Assembly: GCA_963798775.1 (NCBI GenBank)
Contig: CAWCUK010000003.1
Coordinates: 62,001 to 126,000, forward strand
Source of the DNA: CAWCUK01 sp963798775
GTDB lineage: Bacteria; Bacteroidota; Ignavibacteria; Ignavibacteriales; Ignavibacteriaceae
Direction: 5' to 3'
DNA length: 64,000 bases
Shown here: piece by piece, positions 36,210-44,924 of the stretch
How positions within the stretch are numbered: position 1 is the first letter of the stretch
Layout of the letters: each line of letters opens with the position of its first letter
Notes under the pieces: model-generated
Told to the model about the DNA's origin: nothing
Seen by the model: the letters and a program-made list of their open reading frames with translations, nothing else
Databases searched by the model: none
Program-made: the position numbers and the translations under genes

Positions 36210-37514
36210 TTATTTTAGTACTTCTCCGACTGCTCTTTTTAGATTATACATGTCGAGAGCGCTTTTATATAAAGCTCTAAAATAATGTAGACGCGCTTGA
36301 ACTAAAGAAGTTTCAGCATCTAGTAGATCTAAGTTAGTAACAACACCATTTTGATACTGCATATTGGCTTTGGTCACAGATTCTTCGGCAAAATTAATTT
36401 GTGCTTTTAAATTTTTCAAATTTTCTTTATCAGTATTTAATTCCACAATTGATTGTTTTACCTCGGCCTTAATATTTGTTTTTAATTCTTCAGTATGAAG
36501 CTGTGCAGCTTCTATATCAGCATCGGTTTGTTCAATTTTTGCTTCCTTAACATTTCCGTTAAATATAGGAACTTTAATATTTATTCCGGCTGCCCAATTT
36601 CCTCTTAAAGCATCTAGATTAGGAATATATCCATTTTTCAAACCATACATGGCGCTTACATTTATCGAAGGATTTTCGGAAAGGGAAATTGAATGCTTAC
36701 GAAGTTTTACAGTAGTTTCGGCATCTTGTGCTAATTTTATCTCCGATCGTTTATTTAAAGCGCCGCTAATTAATTCATCAGTTTCCAAAGGCAAAGAAAC
36801 ATTTTCCAATTGATTTGTAAACGCGAAGGAGGTATCAATATCTTCTCCTGTTAGTTTACTTAAGTTTATCAATTGTTTAATTAACTCGTTATTAAGTTCA
36901 AGTTTCTGACTTTCTGCTTCGCTTAATCTTACTTTCGTATTCAAAAGATCGAAATCAGTTGCCGATCCGTTATCAATTTTCTTCCGGGTTACTGAAAGAT
37001 GACTTTTTAGATTTGTCATCTCCGTATCCTTTACACTTATACTTTCTTTAAGAAAAATAATTGTATAATAAGTTTTTACAGTTTGCATTGCTAAATTAGA
37101 TTTTACTAATTCAACATTATCAACTGCGGATTTCCTTGCCGATTCGGTCATTTCCAGGGCCGCGTCTTTTGTCCCAAAATCATAAATATTATATCGTGCG
37201 CTAATGTGAGCGTCATAATTATTCGCGGGATACAATTCAAAAGCATCTCCGCCGGGTAGAGCAATTGAAGGGATAGGGCCGATACGGGAATAACTTGCTT
37301 CGCCTTCCACATTGGGCATATAATAATCTTTCTGTTCTTTTATTTTTGCGTCAACGGATTTTATTTTTGCCGAAGCCTGCTTTACTAAGGGATAATTTTG
37401 TATCGTTAAATTTATCGCCTGCTCTAAAGAAAGATTATGGTCTTTTACTTGCGCATTAGTATACGCGCTTAGTAATACTAAAAAAACAATTACCGAAAAA
37501 AAAATCTTATTCAT
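36210..37514 (-). CDS. tolC: TolC family outer membrane efflux protein
   Basis: A 434-residue protein with signal peptide (1-21) and the duplicated helical TolC/OEP architecture: LSLEQAINLTIQNYPLVKQA at the first half, and a second helical hairpin rich in Ala, Lys and Glu closing with LDLLDAETSLVQARLHYF. It forms the outer membrane channel for the EmrAB-type pump whose genes lie directly upstream. Confidence 0.9.
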   Translation of the reverse strand: MNKIFFSVIVFLVLLSAYTNAQVKDHNLSLEQAINLTIQNYPLVKQASAKIKSVDAKIKEQKDYYMPNVEGEASYSRIGPIPSIALPGGDAFELYPANNYDAHISARYNIYDFGTKDAALEMTESARKSAVDNVELVKSNLAMQTVKTYYTIIFLKESISVKDTEMTNLKSHLSVTRKKIDNGSATDFDLLNTKVRLSEAESQKLELNNELIKQLINLSKLTGEDIDTSFAFTNQLENVSLPLETDELISGALNKRSEIKLAQDAETTVKLRKHSISLSENPSINVSAMYGLKNGYIPNLDALRGNWAAGINIKVPIFNGNVKEAKIEQTDADIEAAQLHTEELKTNIKAEVKQSIVELNTDKENLKNLKAQINFAEESVTKANMQYQNGVVTNLDLLDAETSLVQARLHYFRALYKSALDMYNLKRAVGEVLK

Positions 37515-37535
37515 TAACTAAACTCCAAATTTCAA

Positions 37536-39157
37536 TTATTCCATTATCTCTATTTTTTCGAGAGGTTTATCTTTTGAGGTCTTTAAGAAAAACAAAGGAA
37601 CCAAAAGCACTAGTGTAATTAAGGCTCCCAGTAAAAAATCATCGTTAATACCTTGAATGAAAGCTTGACTGCTTGTGTTACTTAGAATTAAAGCTTTAGC
37701 TTTAAGCGCAGCCTGCTGTGCTGTTCCGCCTGTAGCACTAATCGCGAAATTCTGAACATTGCTAATAATGTGTTTATACACAGGTGAATTAGTATCGACT
37801 GATTGGCCATAGACGGAAGTGTGGTATATTACTCTTCTTGTTAATAAAGTTCCTAAAAGCGCAACACCAAAACTTCCGCCGATTTGCCTGATTGTATTAA
37901 ACAAACCGGAAGCTTGCCCCATCTTTTGTCGTGGAATATCCATAAGAGAAATTGCGCTGAGCGGGGAGAATAATAATCCTAGTCCCAATCCTCTAATGTA
38001 AAGCGGCAGCATTATTTGGTAGTTCTCGGTTGTAAGTGAGAAGAAACTGAACAAATAAAAACTTAAAACTAACAGAACAATTCCTAAAAAGACCGGGAAT
38101 TTTAGGATTTATTTTGTCTGCTAACCAGCCGGAAACGGGGGAAACAAATGCCTGCAGAATTCCAACGGGAAAGAAAACAAATCCCGCCTGAAAGGCTGTA
38201 TAATTTAATGAGTTCTGAAGGTACAGCGGCAGCAGGAATGAATTTCCGAAAAGAGCTATACCAAAAATAAAAAGCATAATAGTCGAAATTCCAAAGTTGC
38301 GGTACTTCAACAAACTTAATTCAATCATTGGGTGTTTAACAGAAAATTCCGTAATCATAAAAACTACAAAACCTACTAAGGATAATCCGAAGCAGAATAA
38401 AATAAAGTTGGAAGTCCATCCGCCGGTATTCCAAGAAGCATTGCCGTCCGCTAAAGCTAACAGCAGAAAAGTAAGAAATATACTCATCGATATAAATCCT
38501 AGAAAATCGAATGACCGCACGTCTTCGGTTTTGTATTCGCGCTGAATAACAAATATAGCAACCATGCCTATTATACCGACCGGCACATTAACATCAAAAA
38601 TTGCATGCCAGCTGAAGTTATCGATTAAAAATCCGCCGATCATTGGACCGAGGGAAATAGAAGCGGCAGCTGCCACACCCCAAAAACCTAACGCCATCCC
38701 ACGTTTTTCCGGAGCGAATTCTCTTGTAATAATTGCCATTCCAACCGGCATTAAAAATCCGGCACCCGCGCCTTGTACTATCCGAAAAGCAATTAAAGCA
38801 TTTTCATTCCATGCGAGACTGCAGAGAAAAGAACCTAGCGTAAATAGAAACATGGCAAGTAAATAAGTTCTTTTGTAACCGAAGTGATCAGCAACCCAGC
38901 CGGAAGAAGGGAGCATAACCGCAAACACTAAAAGATAAGCGGTTAAAACCCATTCAATTTTGTCTACATCCGTTCCGAATGCGGCCATCATTTTGGTTAA
39001 ACCAACATTAACAATGGTTGCATCCAGAACCGCCATGAAATGTTCCAATCATTACACTTAATAAAACCCACCAACTATAGGATTTATGTTCATGATGCAG
39101 TGAAGGAATTCCTTTAGATATTTTATCTCTTGCAGAGTGATCTGAAAATCTTGCCAT
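37536..39157 (-). CDS. emrB: EmrB/QacA-type MFS drug exporter (DHA2), two frameshifts
   Basis: One 14-helix DHA2 transporter of about 539 residues is broken twice. It starts at the ATG abutting the EmrA stop. Break 1 is at about 39037-39041: dropping a T from TTTCATG gives MIGTFMAVLDATIVNV, the motif of helix 1. Break 2 is at about 38086-38091 (T5 on the minus strand): dropping one T restores the frame into LGIVLLVLSFYLFSFFS. Motif A (GWVADHFGYKRT) and motif C-like GAGAGFLMPVGMAII are intact. The pump exports hydrophobic compounds using the proton gradient with EmrA and TolC. Two independent indels in a single gene of an otherwise intact operon favour sequence error. Confidence 0.87.
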
Positions 39158-40114
39158 TTACTTTTTCACCTTAACATCTACTTCTACTGACATTCCGGGT
39201 AAAAGATGAAGTTTATTTTGTGCCGCAGCAGCAGGCTTAATAGATATTTTTACAGGGACTCTTTGTGTAACTTTTGTAAAATTACCTGAAGCATTATTTG
39301 GCGGTATTAATGAAAATTGAGAAGCGGTATTGCTTCCTAACTGTAGAACCGTTCCTTCAAAATTATTATCGGGGTAGGCATCTACGGAAATTGATACACT
39401 ATCTCCGGTTTGAATTCTCGGAATTTTAGTTTCTTCGAATTCAGCGGTTATCCATATATTATTAATGTTATAAATTGAAAAAATTGGCTGACCAGGCTGA
39501 ACTACGTCTCCTTCTAATAACCATTTTTTCGCGACTACTCCGTTCATAGGAGAAACAATAACAGTATTATTTAGCTGAGTATTTAATACATCTATTTGAG
39601 ATTTAACAGCTGCAATTTTTGACTTTGTAATGTTAAATTCGGCACGAGCCGCATCCAGAGCGTTTTTAGCGTGTTCATATTGTTCTTTTGGAATTACTTT
39701 ACTCTTAAATTGAGACTCTGCTCTTTTAAAGTCCTGCTCTGCTTTATTAACATTAACATTAGAAAGAGAGATATTTTCTTCCGCTAATTTTAATGAAGTA
39801 CGAGCTTGATTTATTTGAGCCGTAATATCGGATGAATCCAGCTTTACCAGAATTTCTCCTTGTTTTACCGTATCTCCTTCTTCGGCTTTTAAAACAGTAA
39901 TTCTTCCGAGCATTTTAGAACTAAGTGATAACTTATCCGCGTCTATAAATGCGTCATCTGTCGATTCATAATTTAAAGTTCCAACATACCAATAATATGT
40001 AACCACTGCTGCGGCAATAAAAATAATTAGAGGTATCCAAAATCTTTTTTTTGTTATTATTGAACCTTTTGTTTTTGTCCCGTTAGAATTTTTCAATTCT
40101 TCGCTTTGTGCCAT
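39158..40114 (-). CDS. emrA: HlyD/EmrA-type periplasmic adaptor
   Basis: A 318-residue membrane fusion protein with one N-terminal helix (about 27-48). The biotinyl-lipoyl half motif is seen in GRITVLKAEEGDTVKQGEIL, a coiled-coil hairpin at about 100-170, and the second lipoyl half in SPMNGVVAKKWLLEGDVVQPGQ. It bridges the EmrB pump and TolC. Its stop is immediately followed by the EmrB start; the TetR gene ends 18 bases upstream. Confidence 0.9.
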   Translation of the reverse strand: MAQSEELKNSNGTKTKGSIITKKRFWIPLIIFIAAAVVTYYWYVGTLNYESTDDAFIDADKLSLSSKMLGRITVLKAEEGDTVKQGEILVKLDSSDITAQINQARTSLKLAEENISLSNVNVNKAEQDFKRAESQFKSKVIPKEQYEHAKNALDAARAEFNITKSKIAAVKSQIDVLNTQLNNTVIVSPMNGVVAKKWLLEGDVVQPGQPIFSIYNINNIWITAEFEETKIPRIQTGDSVSISVDAYPDNNFEGTVLQLGSNTASQFSLIPPNNASGNFTKVTQRVPVKISIKPAAAAQNKLHLLPGMSVEVDVKVKK

Positions 40115-40132
40115 ATAGTTTTTGTCCCTTTA

Positions 40133-40744
40133 TCAATTACTAATTCCATTAAGAAAAATTTCAGTTACCAGCATCATTTCCTGCCGGAGTTCTTTTACAG
40201 TTTTTTTATCTGTTCGTTGCCCTTTAATTTTGGGTAAAGTACGAAGCCTTAATCCCTGCAGCATATGCAGAAAAGCAATAGCAGTATTATTATCCAAATT
40301 TTTTTTAAATTCCCCGGTATCTTTTCCTTCATCAATAATTTTTTTAATCAATTCTGCTTCATGTAGTTCAAAATTTTTAAATAGCTGTTTAAATAATGAT
40401 TTAGCGTCCATGAAAGAGTATACATTCAAAGTGCCGAGATTTAGAAGCTCTTGAAAATACTTTAATCTTTTCTGCACATATTCTATAAATTTCTGTCTTG
40501 CTGTTCCTTTTTGTTTTATAATGTTTTCGATTTCATAAATAAATTGGTTCTGCTCTACTTTTACTACCGCCTCAAATACACTTTCCTTTGTGGGAAAATA
40601 ATAGTACAAGGAAGCTTTGCCCATTTCCACATCACCGGCAATTTCTTCCATAGTAACTTTATTTAACCCATAATGAGCAAATCTTTTTCGTGCGGCGTTT
40701 ACAATACCATCTTTTTTATTGGTAGAACATGCGTCAGACATCAA
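40133..40744 (-). CDS. TetR family transcriptional regulator
   Basis: A 203-residue repressor. The N-terminal helix-turn-helix is in KVTMEEIAGDVEMGKASLYYYF at about 28-50 (residue range only approximate), followed by an all-helical ligand domain. First gene of the efflux operon, so it most likely represses itself and the emrA-emrB-tolC genes and releases DNA on binding a pump substrate. A palindromic candidate operator lies just upstream. Confidence 0.9.
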   Translation of the reverse strand: MMSDACSTNKKDGIVNAARKRFAHYGLNKVTMEEIAGDVEMGKASLYYYFPTKESVFEAVVKVEQNQFIYEIENIIKQKGTARQKFIEYVQKRLKYFQELLNLGTLNVYSFMDAKSLFKQLFKNFELHEAELIKKIIDEGKDTGEFKKNLDNNTAIAFLHMLQGLRLRTLPKIKGQRTDKKTVKELRQEMMLVTEIFLNGISN

Positions 40745-40772
40745 TTAAAATCCGTTCTAAAATTGTTATACA

Positions 40773-40799
40773 TTCGACTAAAATATTTGAAGAGTCGAA
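40773..40799. promoter_or_regulatory. Candidate TetR operator upstream of the efflux operon
   Basis: Perfect 7-base inverted repeat TTCGACT and AGTCGAA with 13 bases between (20-base centre spacing, about two helix turns). It ends 29 bases upstream of the tetR start codon, where autorepression would act. The link to this TetR protein is inference. Confidence 0.55.
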
Positions 40800-40908
40800 A
40801 ATATAGAAATGAAAAACAGAAGTCAAGGCATTGTGATATAAATTTAAAATAATGCTGTTGTTATAGATTTGCTGTTATAGGGCAAGGGGGAAAAATTTTA
40901 TGAATAAA

Positions 40909-42462
40909 TTATTTTACTTTCATTTCTGAAATTAGTTCTTCTTTCATCTTCCATAATTTATCTGAAAGAGAAACATGATATTGATGTGGATTAATTAATC
41001 TTTTTACTCCGGAGTCAAGTCTTTGAATATCTTTAATCCTTTTTTCACGCAGTTCTTCAATTGCCGGGAAATTATAGATGATTTTTCCATCCCTTAAAAT
41101 TTCAGTATGTAATTTTTCCGCAGAAGAAATATTTTCTTGATGAATAATTCTTTGTTTTCCATGAACGGAAGGATGATGTAAAATTATATCCTTCATTTCT
41201 GTCGGATTCTCATCGGGCAAAGTAAGAATATCTGCCGTGGCTTTATTATGATTATCATAAATACGCCAAACATTTTTATCACCCGGATTAGGAATTTTTT
41301 CAGTTGTCTCTGAAATTTTTATTGCGGGAATCCATTCTTTTTTTGCATTCAAAATTGAAGTGAGTTTGTAAACACCGCCTAAAGCCGCGTCTCCTCGAGA
41401 GGTTATTAATCTTGTTCCTACTCCATAAATTAATCTTTTTGTTAAATTATCGGGATTAATACCATATTTAGGCGCTTCTTCAGAAATTTGAGTAAGTATT
41501 TGCCAAATATTCATTTCATCCAGTTCGTTAGATAAAACAATATTAACATCATTAAATCCGGCATCATTTAGTTGCTTTGCGGCTTGAATGCTTAAATAAG
41601 CCAGATCACCCGAATCTAATCTTACACCACCCGGTTTATGCCCTTTTTTCTTTAGATTTTCAAAAACTTTAATAGCATTAGGAATTCCGCTTTCGAGTGT
41701 ATTTACAGTATCAACTAACAGAATACAATCATCGGGGTAAAGATCGGCAAACGCCTGAAAAGCATCCAATTCACTTGCACCGTCTGCAATAAAAAATTGA
41801 ATTAAACTATGCGCGTGCGTTCCTTTTGGAGGAAATCCGAGAGAATATGAAATTCCTACATTAGAAGAAAAATGTGCGCCTCCGATTAATGCCCCGCGAA
41901 CACCAGCGTTCGCACCAAAATCTTGTCCGCGTCTCGCGCCGAATTCCAGAAGCAGCTGTCCCCGGCCTGCTTCATATATTCTTGAAGCTTTAGTTGCGAT
42001 TAATGTTTGATAATTAATTTGATTTAATAAAGCCGTCTCTAAAATTTGTGCCATTGCTAAAGGACCTTTAACAACAGTAATCGGAAGATTGGGATGAATA
42101 ATTCTTCCTTCTTCAATAGAAGTAAGAGAGAGAGATTTAAAATTACCGTTCTCTTTTAACCAATTTAAAAAATCTTCTTCAAAAAGTGGTTTACCGGAAG
42201 AAGATTTCTGGCCGCGCATCAAATTTAATTCTTTATCTCCAAAAGATGAATTCATCATCCAGTCAATAAACCATTCTAAACCGGCGTTTACACAATAACC
42301 TGCTTTATGAACACCGTAATTAGGATAATTCCTAAAAAAATGATCGAATTGAACAATTCTATTGTGGAAACCCAACTTAAAATACAACTGCGCCATTACA
42401 AGCTGATATTGGTCAGTAAATAAAATTCCTTGTGTTATATACGGATCAAATTTTTTATGCAC
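40909..42462 (-). CDS. pncB: Nicotinate phosphoribosyltransferase
   Basis: A 517-residue protein of the nicotinate phosphoribosyltransferase family. Recognisable blocks: LFTDQYQLVMAQLYF at the start, EFGARRGQDFGAN with the phosphate-binding Arg, GAHFSSNVGISYSLGFPPKGTH with the catalytic-His region, and VDTVNTLESGIP and GVRLDSGDLAYLS for PRPP. It converts nicotinate and PRPP to NaMN in NAD salvage. Single gene; promoter region lies in the 194 bases shared with the divergent SDR gene. Confidence 0.92.
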   Translation of the reverse strand: MHKKFDPYITQGILFTDQYQLVMAQLYFKLGFHNRIVQFDHFFRNYPNYGVHKAGYCVNAGLEWFIDWMMNSSFGDKELNLMRGQKSSSGKPLFEEDFLNWLKENGNFKSLSLTSIEEGRIIHPNLPITVVKGPLAMAQILETALLNQINYQTLIATKASRIYEAGRGQLLLEFGARRGQDFGANAGVRGALIGGAHFSSNVGISYSLGFPPKGTHAHSLIQFFIADGASELDAFQAFADLYPDDCILLVDTVNTLESGIPNAIKVFENLKKKGHKPGGVRLDSGDLAYLSIQAAKQLNDAGFNDVNIVLSNELDEMNIWQILTQISEEAPKYGINPDNLTKRLIYGVGTRLITSRGDAALGGVYKLTSILNAKKEWIPAIKISETTEKIPNPGDKNVWRIYDNHNKATADILTLPDENPTEMKDIILHHPSVHGKQRIIHQENISSAEKLHTEILRDGKIIYNFPAIEELREKRIKDIQRLDSGVKRLINPHQYHVSLSDKLWKMKEELISEMKVK

Positions 42463-42656
42463 TTTTTCCTCTTTTAGTTGTTTATAAAGTATTAAACTAT
42501 ATAAAGATAATGAACGTAAAGAATCACATTCTCAATTTTTTAATGAACATCAGAATTTCAAACTGCGTCAAATCTAATAGTTTATAAGAGATTAGTCACT
42601 GAATTAAAAAATTTATTTGAATATGTTTTATAAAAATTAGTGAAATAGGAGGGATA

Positions 42657-43527
42657 ATGGGAAGACTGAAAGACAAGGTAGCAATAATAACCGGAGCGGC
42701 AACGGGTATTGGTGAAGCGATTGCGAATAAATTTGCTTTGGAAGGCGCCGCAGTTTTAATAAATGGTCTTCCAAGCGATCCATTAGAAACCGTAGTGGAA
42801 GAAATTCAGAAATTAGGCGGAAAGGCTGCAGGTTTTAAAAGGAGATATTTCAGATCCGAATACTGCTAAAGCCTGCGTTTTAAAAGCAATTTCGGAGTTT
42901 GGGAAAATTGATGTTTTAGTTAATAATGCCGGAACTTTTCAGACAGTAGCCTCAACGGATGATTTTCCGATTGAAGACTATTATTATATGACGCGTATGA
43001 ATATTGATTCTGTTTTTATGATGACAAAATACGCACTGCCTCATTTGAAAGAAAGCAAAGGCACAATTATATCCACAGGCTCTGAAGCTGGGCAATTGGG
43101 GCAGCCAAAATGTACACCCTACGGCGGTTCAAAAGGTTGGATAATAGCTTTTACAAGAGGACTGGCTTTAGAACAAGCCAGAAACGGTATTCGGGTAAAT
43201 TGTGTTTGTCCGGGGCCTATAGACACTCAATGGCATGATACGGAAATAAGTCCCATGACAGAAAAAATGGAATCGGATATTTTGAAAGGAACTCCCATGG
43301 GAAGAAGAGGAACTCCGGAAGAAGCGGCAAATGTTTATTCTTTTTTAGCTTCAGATGAAGCCAGTTTTGTTACTGGCGCTTTATATTTTGTTGACGGGGG
43401 AATTTCTATCGGAAGAGGACCGGTTGGGGAGGATGTGCCTAAAGAATTAAAAATTCCTCCAAAGGGTAATTTGAAAGTTAAAAATTCAAAAAAAGGTTTA
43501 ATGAATAAAAAGATTGTTTCTAAATAA
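42657..43527 (+). CDS. Short-chain dehydrogenase/reductase, frameshifted
   Basis: Two frames join to a normal SDR of about 289 residues. Nucleotide-binding loop GAATGIGEAI is near 13; NNAG follows after the break; catalytic Ser and YxxxK are in STGSEAGQ and YGGSKGW; C-terminal EASFVTGALYFVDGG is the usual family ending. The break is in the A4 run 42837-42840: one A less gives GFKGDISDPNTAKA, which is the expected strand with an Asp. Substrate unknown. Followed by a hairpin and the IYD-like gene 34 bases later. Confidence 0.85.
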
Positions 43528-43528
43528 A

Positions 43529-43556
43529 AAATTATCTTTGATAAAAAAGATAATTT
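43529..43556 (+). other. AT-rich hairpin between SDR and IYD-like genes
   Basis: Ten-base perfect stem AAATTATCTT (43529-43538) and AAGATAATTT (43547-43556), 8-base loop. It directly follows the SDR stop and ends 5 bases before the GTG of the next gene, so it could weaken read-through or its translation start. There is no T tail, so it is not a typical terminator. Confidence 0.4.
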
Positions 43557-43561
43557 GAAGT

Positions 43562-44236
43562 GTGTATATGATTGAACCGAATTTCATTTCTTATAAATTT
43601 AATTATTACTCCTCAGAAGAAGTAGAGAAACGCTCAGCGGATTTCTATAATGAAATGAACAGAAGACGAACCGTCAGGCAATTCTCAAAAAAAAATGTTC
43701 CGGTTGAGGTAATAAAAAATTGTATTAAAACAGCGGGAACTGCTCCCAGTGGTGCCAATATGCAGCCGTGGCACTTTGTTGTTATTTCCAACAACCGAAT
43801 AAAGAAAAGAATAAGAATAGCAGCCGAAGAAGAAGAAAAGCAATTTTATCGAAAAAGAGCGCCGCAGGAATGGCTGAATAATTTAGCCAAATTAGGCACT
43901 GATGAAAATAAACCTTTTTTAGAAACAGCTCCTTTTTTAATTGCCGTTTTTGAAAAAAAATTCAGCGTGGATGAAAATGGGAATAAGATAAAACATTATT
44001 ACACTTCAGAATCTACCGGACTTGCGGTCGGCTTATTAATTACCTCAATTCACAAATGTGGTTTAGCTTCTCTAACTCATACTCCCAGTCCAATGAATTT
44101 TCTGAATAAAATTTTAAACCGGCCTAAAAATGAAAGGCCATATCTTATTTTAGTCGTCGGTTATCCTGCGGAAGACGCAGAAGTTCCGGATATTGAACGA
44201 AAGAATTTAGAAGAAATATCAACTTTTTTATTATGA
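43562..44236 (+). CDS. Nitroreductase-fold flavoprotein, iodotyrosine deiodinase (IYD)-like
   Basis: A 224-residue FMN protein (GTG start; ATG at 43568 also possible). RRRTVRQFS and TAPSGANMQPWHFV bind FMN. The substrate triad of IYD is conserved with exact spacing: E92, Y96 and K117, matching Glu157, Tyr161 and Lys182 of the human enzyme. Also typical are HYYTSEST and LTHTPSPMNF, and VGYPAEDAEVPD near the end. IYD reductively removes iodide from halotyrosines; bacterial homologues of similar type are known. The natural substrate here is unknown. Confidence 0.85.
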   Translation: MYMIEPNFISYKFNYYSSEEVEKRSADFYNEMNRRRTVRQFSKKNVPVEVIKNCIKTAGTAPSGANMQPWHFVVISNNRIKKRIRIAAEEEEKQFYRKRAPQEWLNNLAKLGTDENKPFLETAPFLIAVFEKKFSVDENGNKIKHYYTSESTGLAVGLLITSIHKCGLASLTHTPSPMNFLNKILNRPKNERPYLILVVGYPAEDAEVPDIERKNLEEISTFLL

Positions 44237-44252
44237 AATTTTTTGATTCGAT

Positions 44253-44921
44253 TTGAATAAAAGACCTGAAGTAAATATAAAACTCAAAAAAAATATTTTT
44301 ACTCTTTATGCGGAAAGAGCGGTATATTGGCACGAACAGAATGCTTTACTTATTGCTGATCTTCATCTTGGGAAAACCGCTTCTTTCAGACTTCATGGCC
44401 TCGCGCTTCCCGGAGGAATAACAAACACTGATTTAAAAAGAATTGCTACTCTTATTAAAAAAACAAACGCTGAAACATTATACGTACTGGGAGATTTTTT
44501 GCATAATAAAGAGGGAAGGGCGGAAAAAACCCTTTACGTTTTTGAGCAATGGCGGAAAAAACATAAAAAACTAAAAATTATTTTGATAAGAGGAAATCAT
44601 GATAAACGTTCCGGTGACCCGCCCGGTGAATTTAATATTGAATGTTTTGATAATTCATTCCCGGTAGATAATTTTATTTTAAATCACCATCCGTTTATCG
44701 ATAAAGAAAAATATGTTTTTTCCGGGCATATTCATCCGGCGGTAAGACTAAAAGGGTTAGGACGGCAAAGAGAAAAACTTTCATGCTTTTTATTTAAGAA
44801 GAATTATGCGGTGCTTCCGTCTTTTGGGAGTTTTACGGGCAATCATATTATCGAACCGGAAGCAGGAGATAAAATTTATGTTATTGCCGAAGATAAAGTT
44901 ATTAAAATTAAAAATACATAA
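44253..44921 (+). CDS. Calcineurin-like phosphoesterase, PdeM-type (ligase-associated)
   Basis: A 222-residue protein starting at TTG. Dinuclear-metal motifs: ADLHLGKT, GDFLHNK, RGNHDKR, LNHHPF and SGHIHPAV. The opening HEQNALLIADLHLGK and short length match the PdeM family, often found beside DNA ligase/helicase repair genes. No such genes are near. It may act on DNA or small phosphoesters. Convergent with the antiporter gene, three bases apart. Confidence 0.83.
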   Translation: MNKRPEVNIKLKKNIFTLYAERAVYWHEQNALLIADLHLGKTASFRLHGLALPGGITNTDLKRIATLIKKTNAETLYVLGDFLHNKEGRAEKTLYVFEQWRKKHKKLKIILIRGNHDKRSGDPPGEFNIECFDNSFPVDNFILNHHPFIDKEKYVFSGHIHPAVRLKGLGRQREKLSCFLFKKNYAVLPSFGSFTGNHIIEPEAGDKIYVIAEDKVIKIKNT

Positions 44922-44924
44922 AAT

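Noticed and set aside
42837..42840. Programmed ribosomal frameshifting in the SDR and other broken genes
   Set aside because: No canonical slippery heptamer plus pseudoknot was seen, and the same kind of break occurs in unrelated housekeeping families, so sequence error explains it better.
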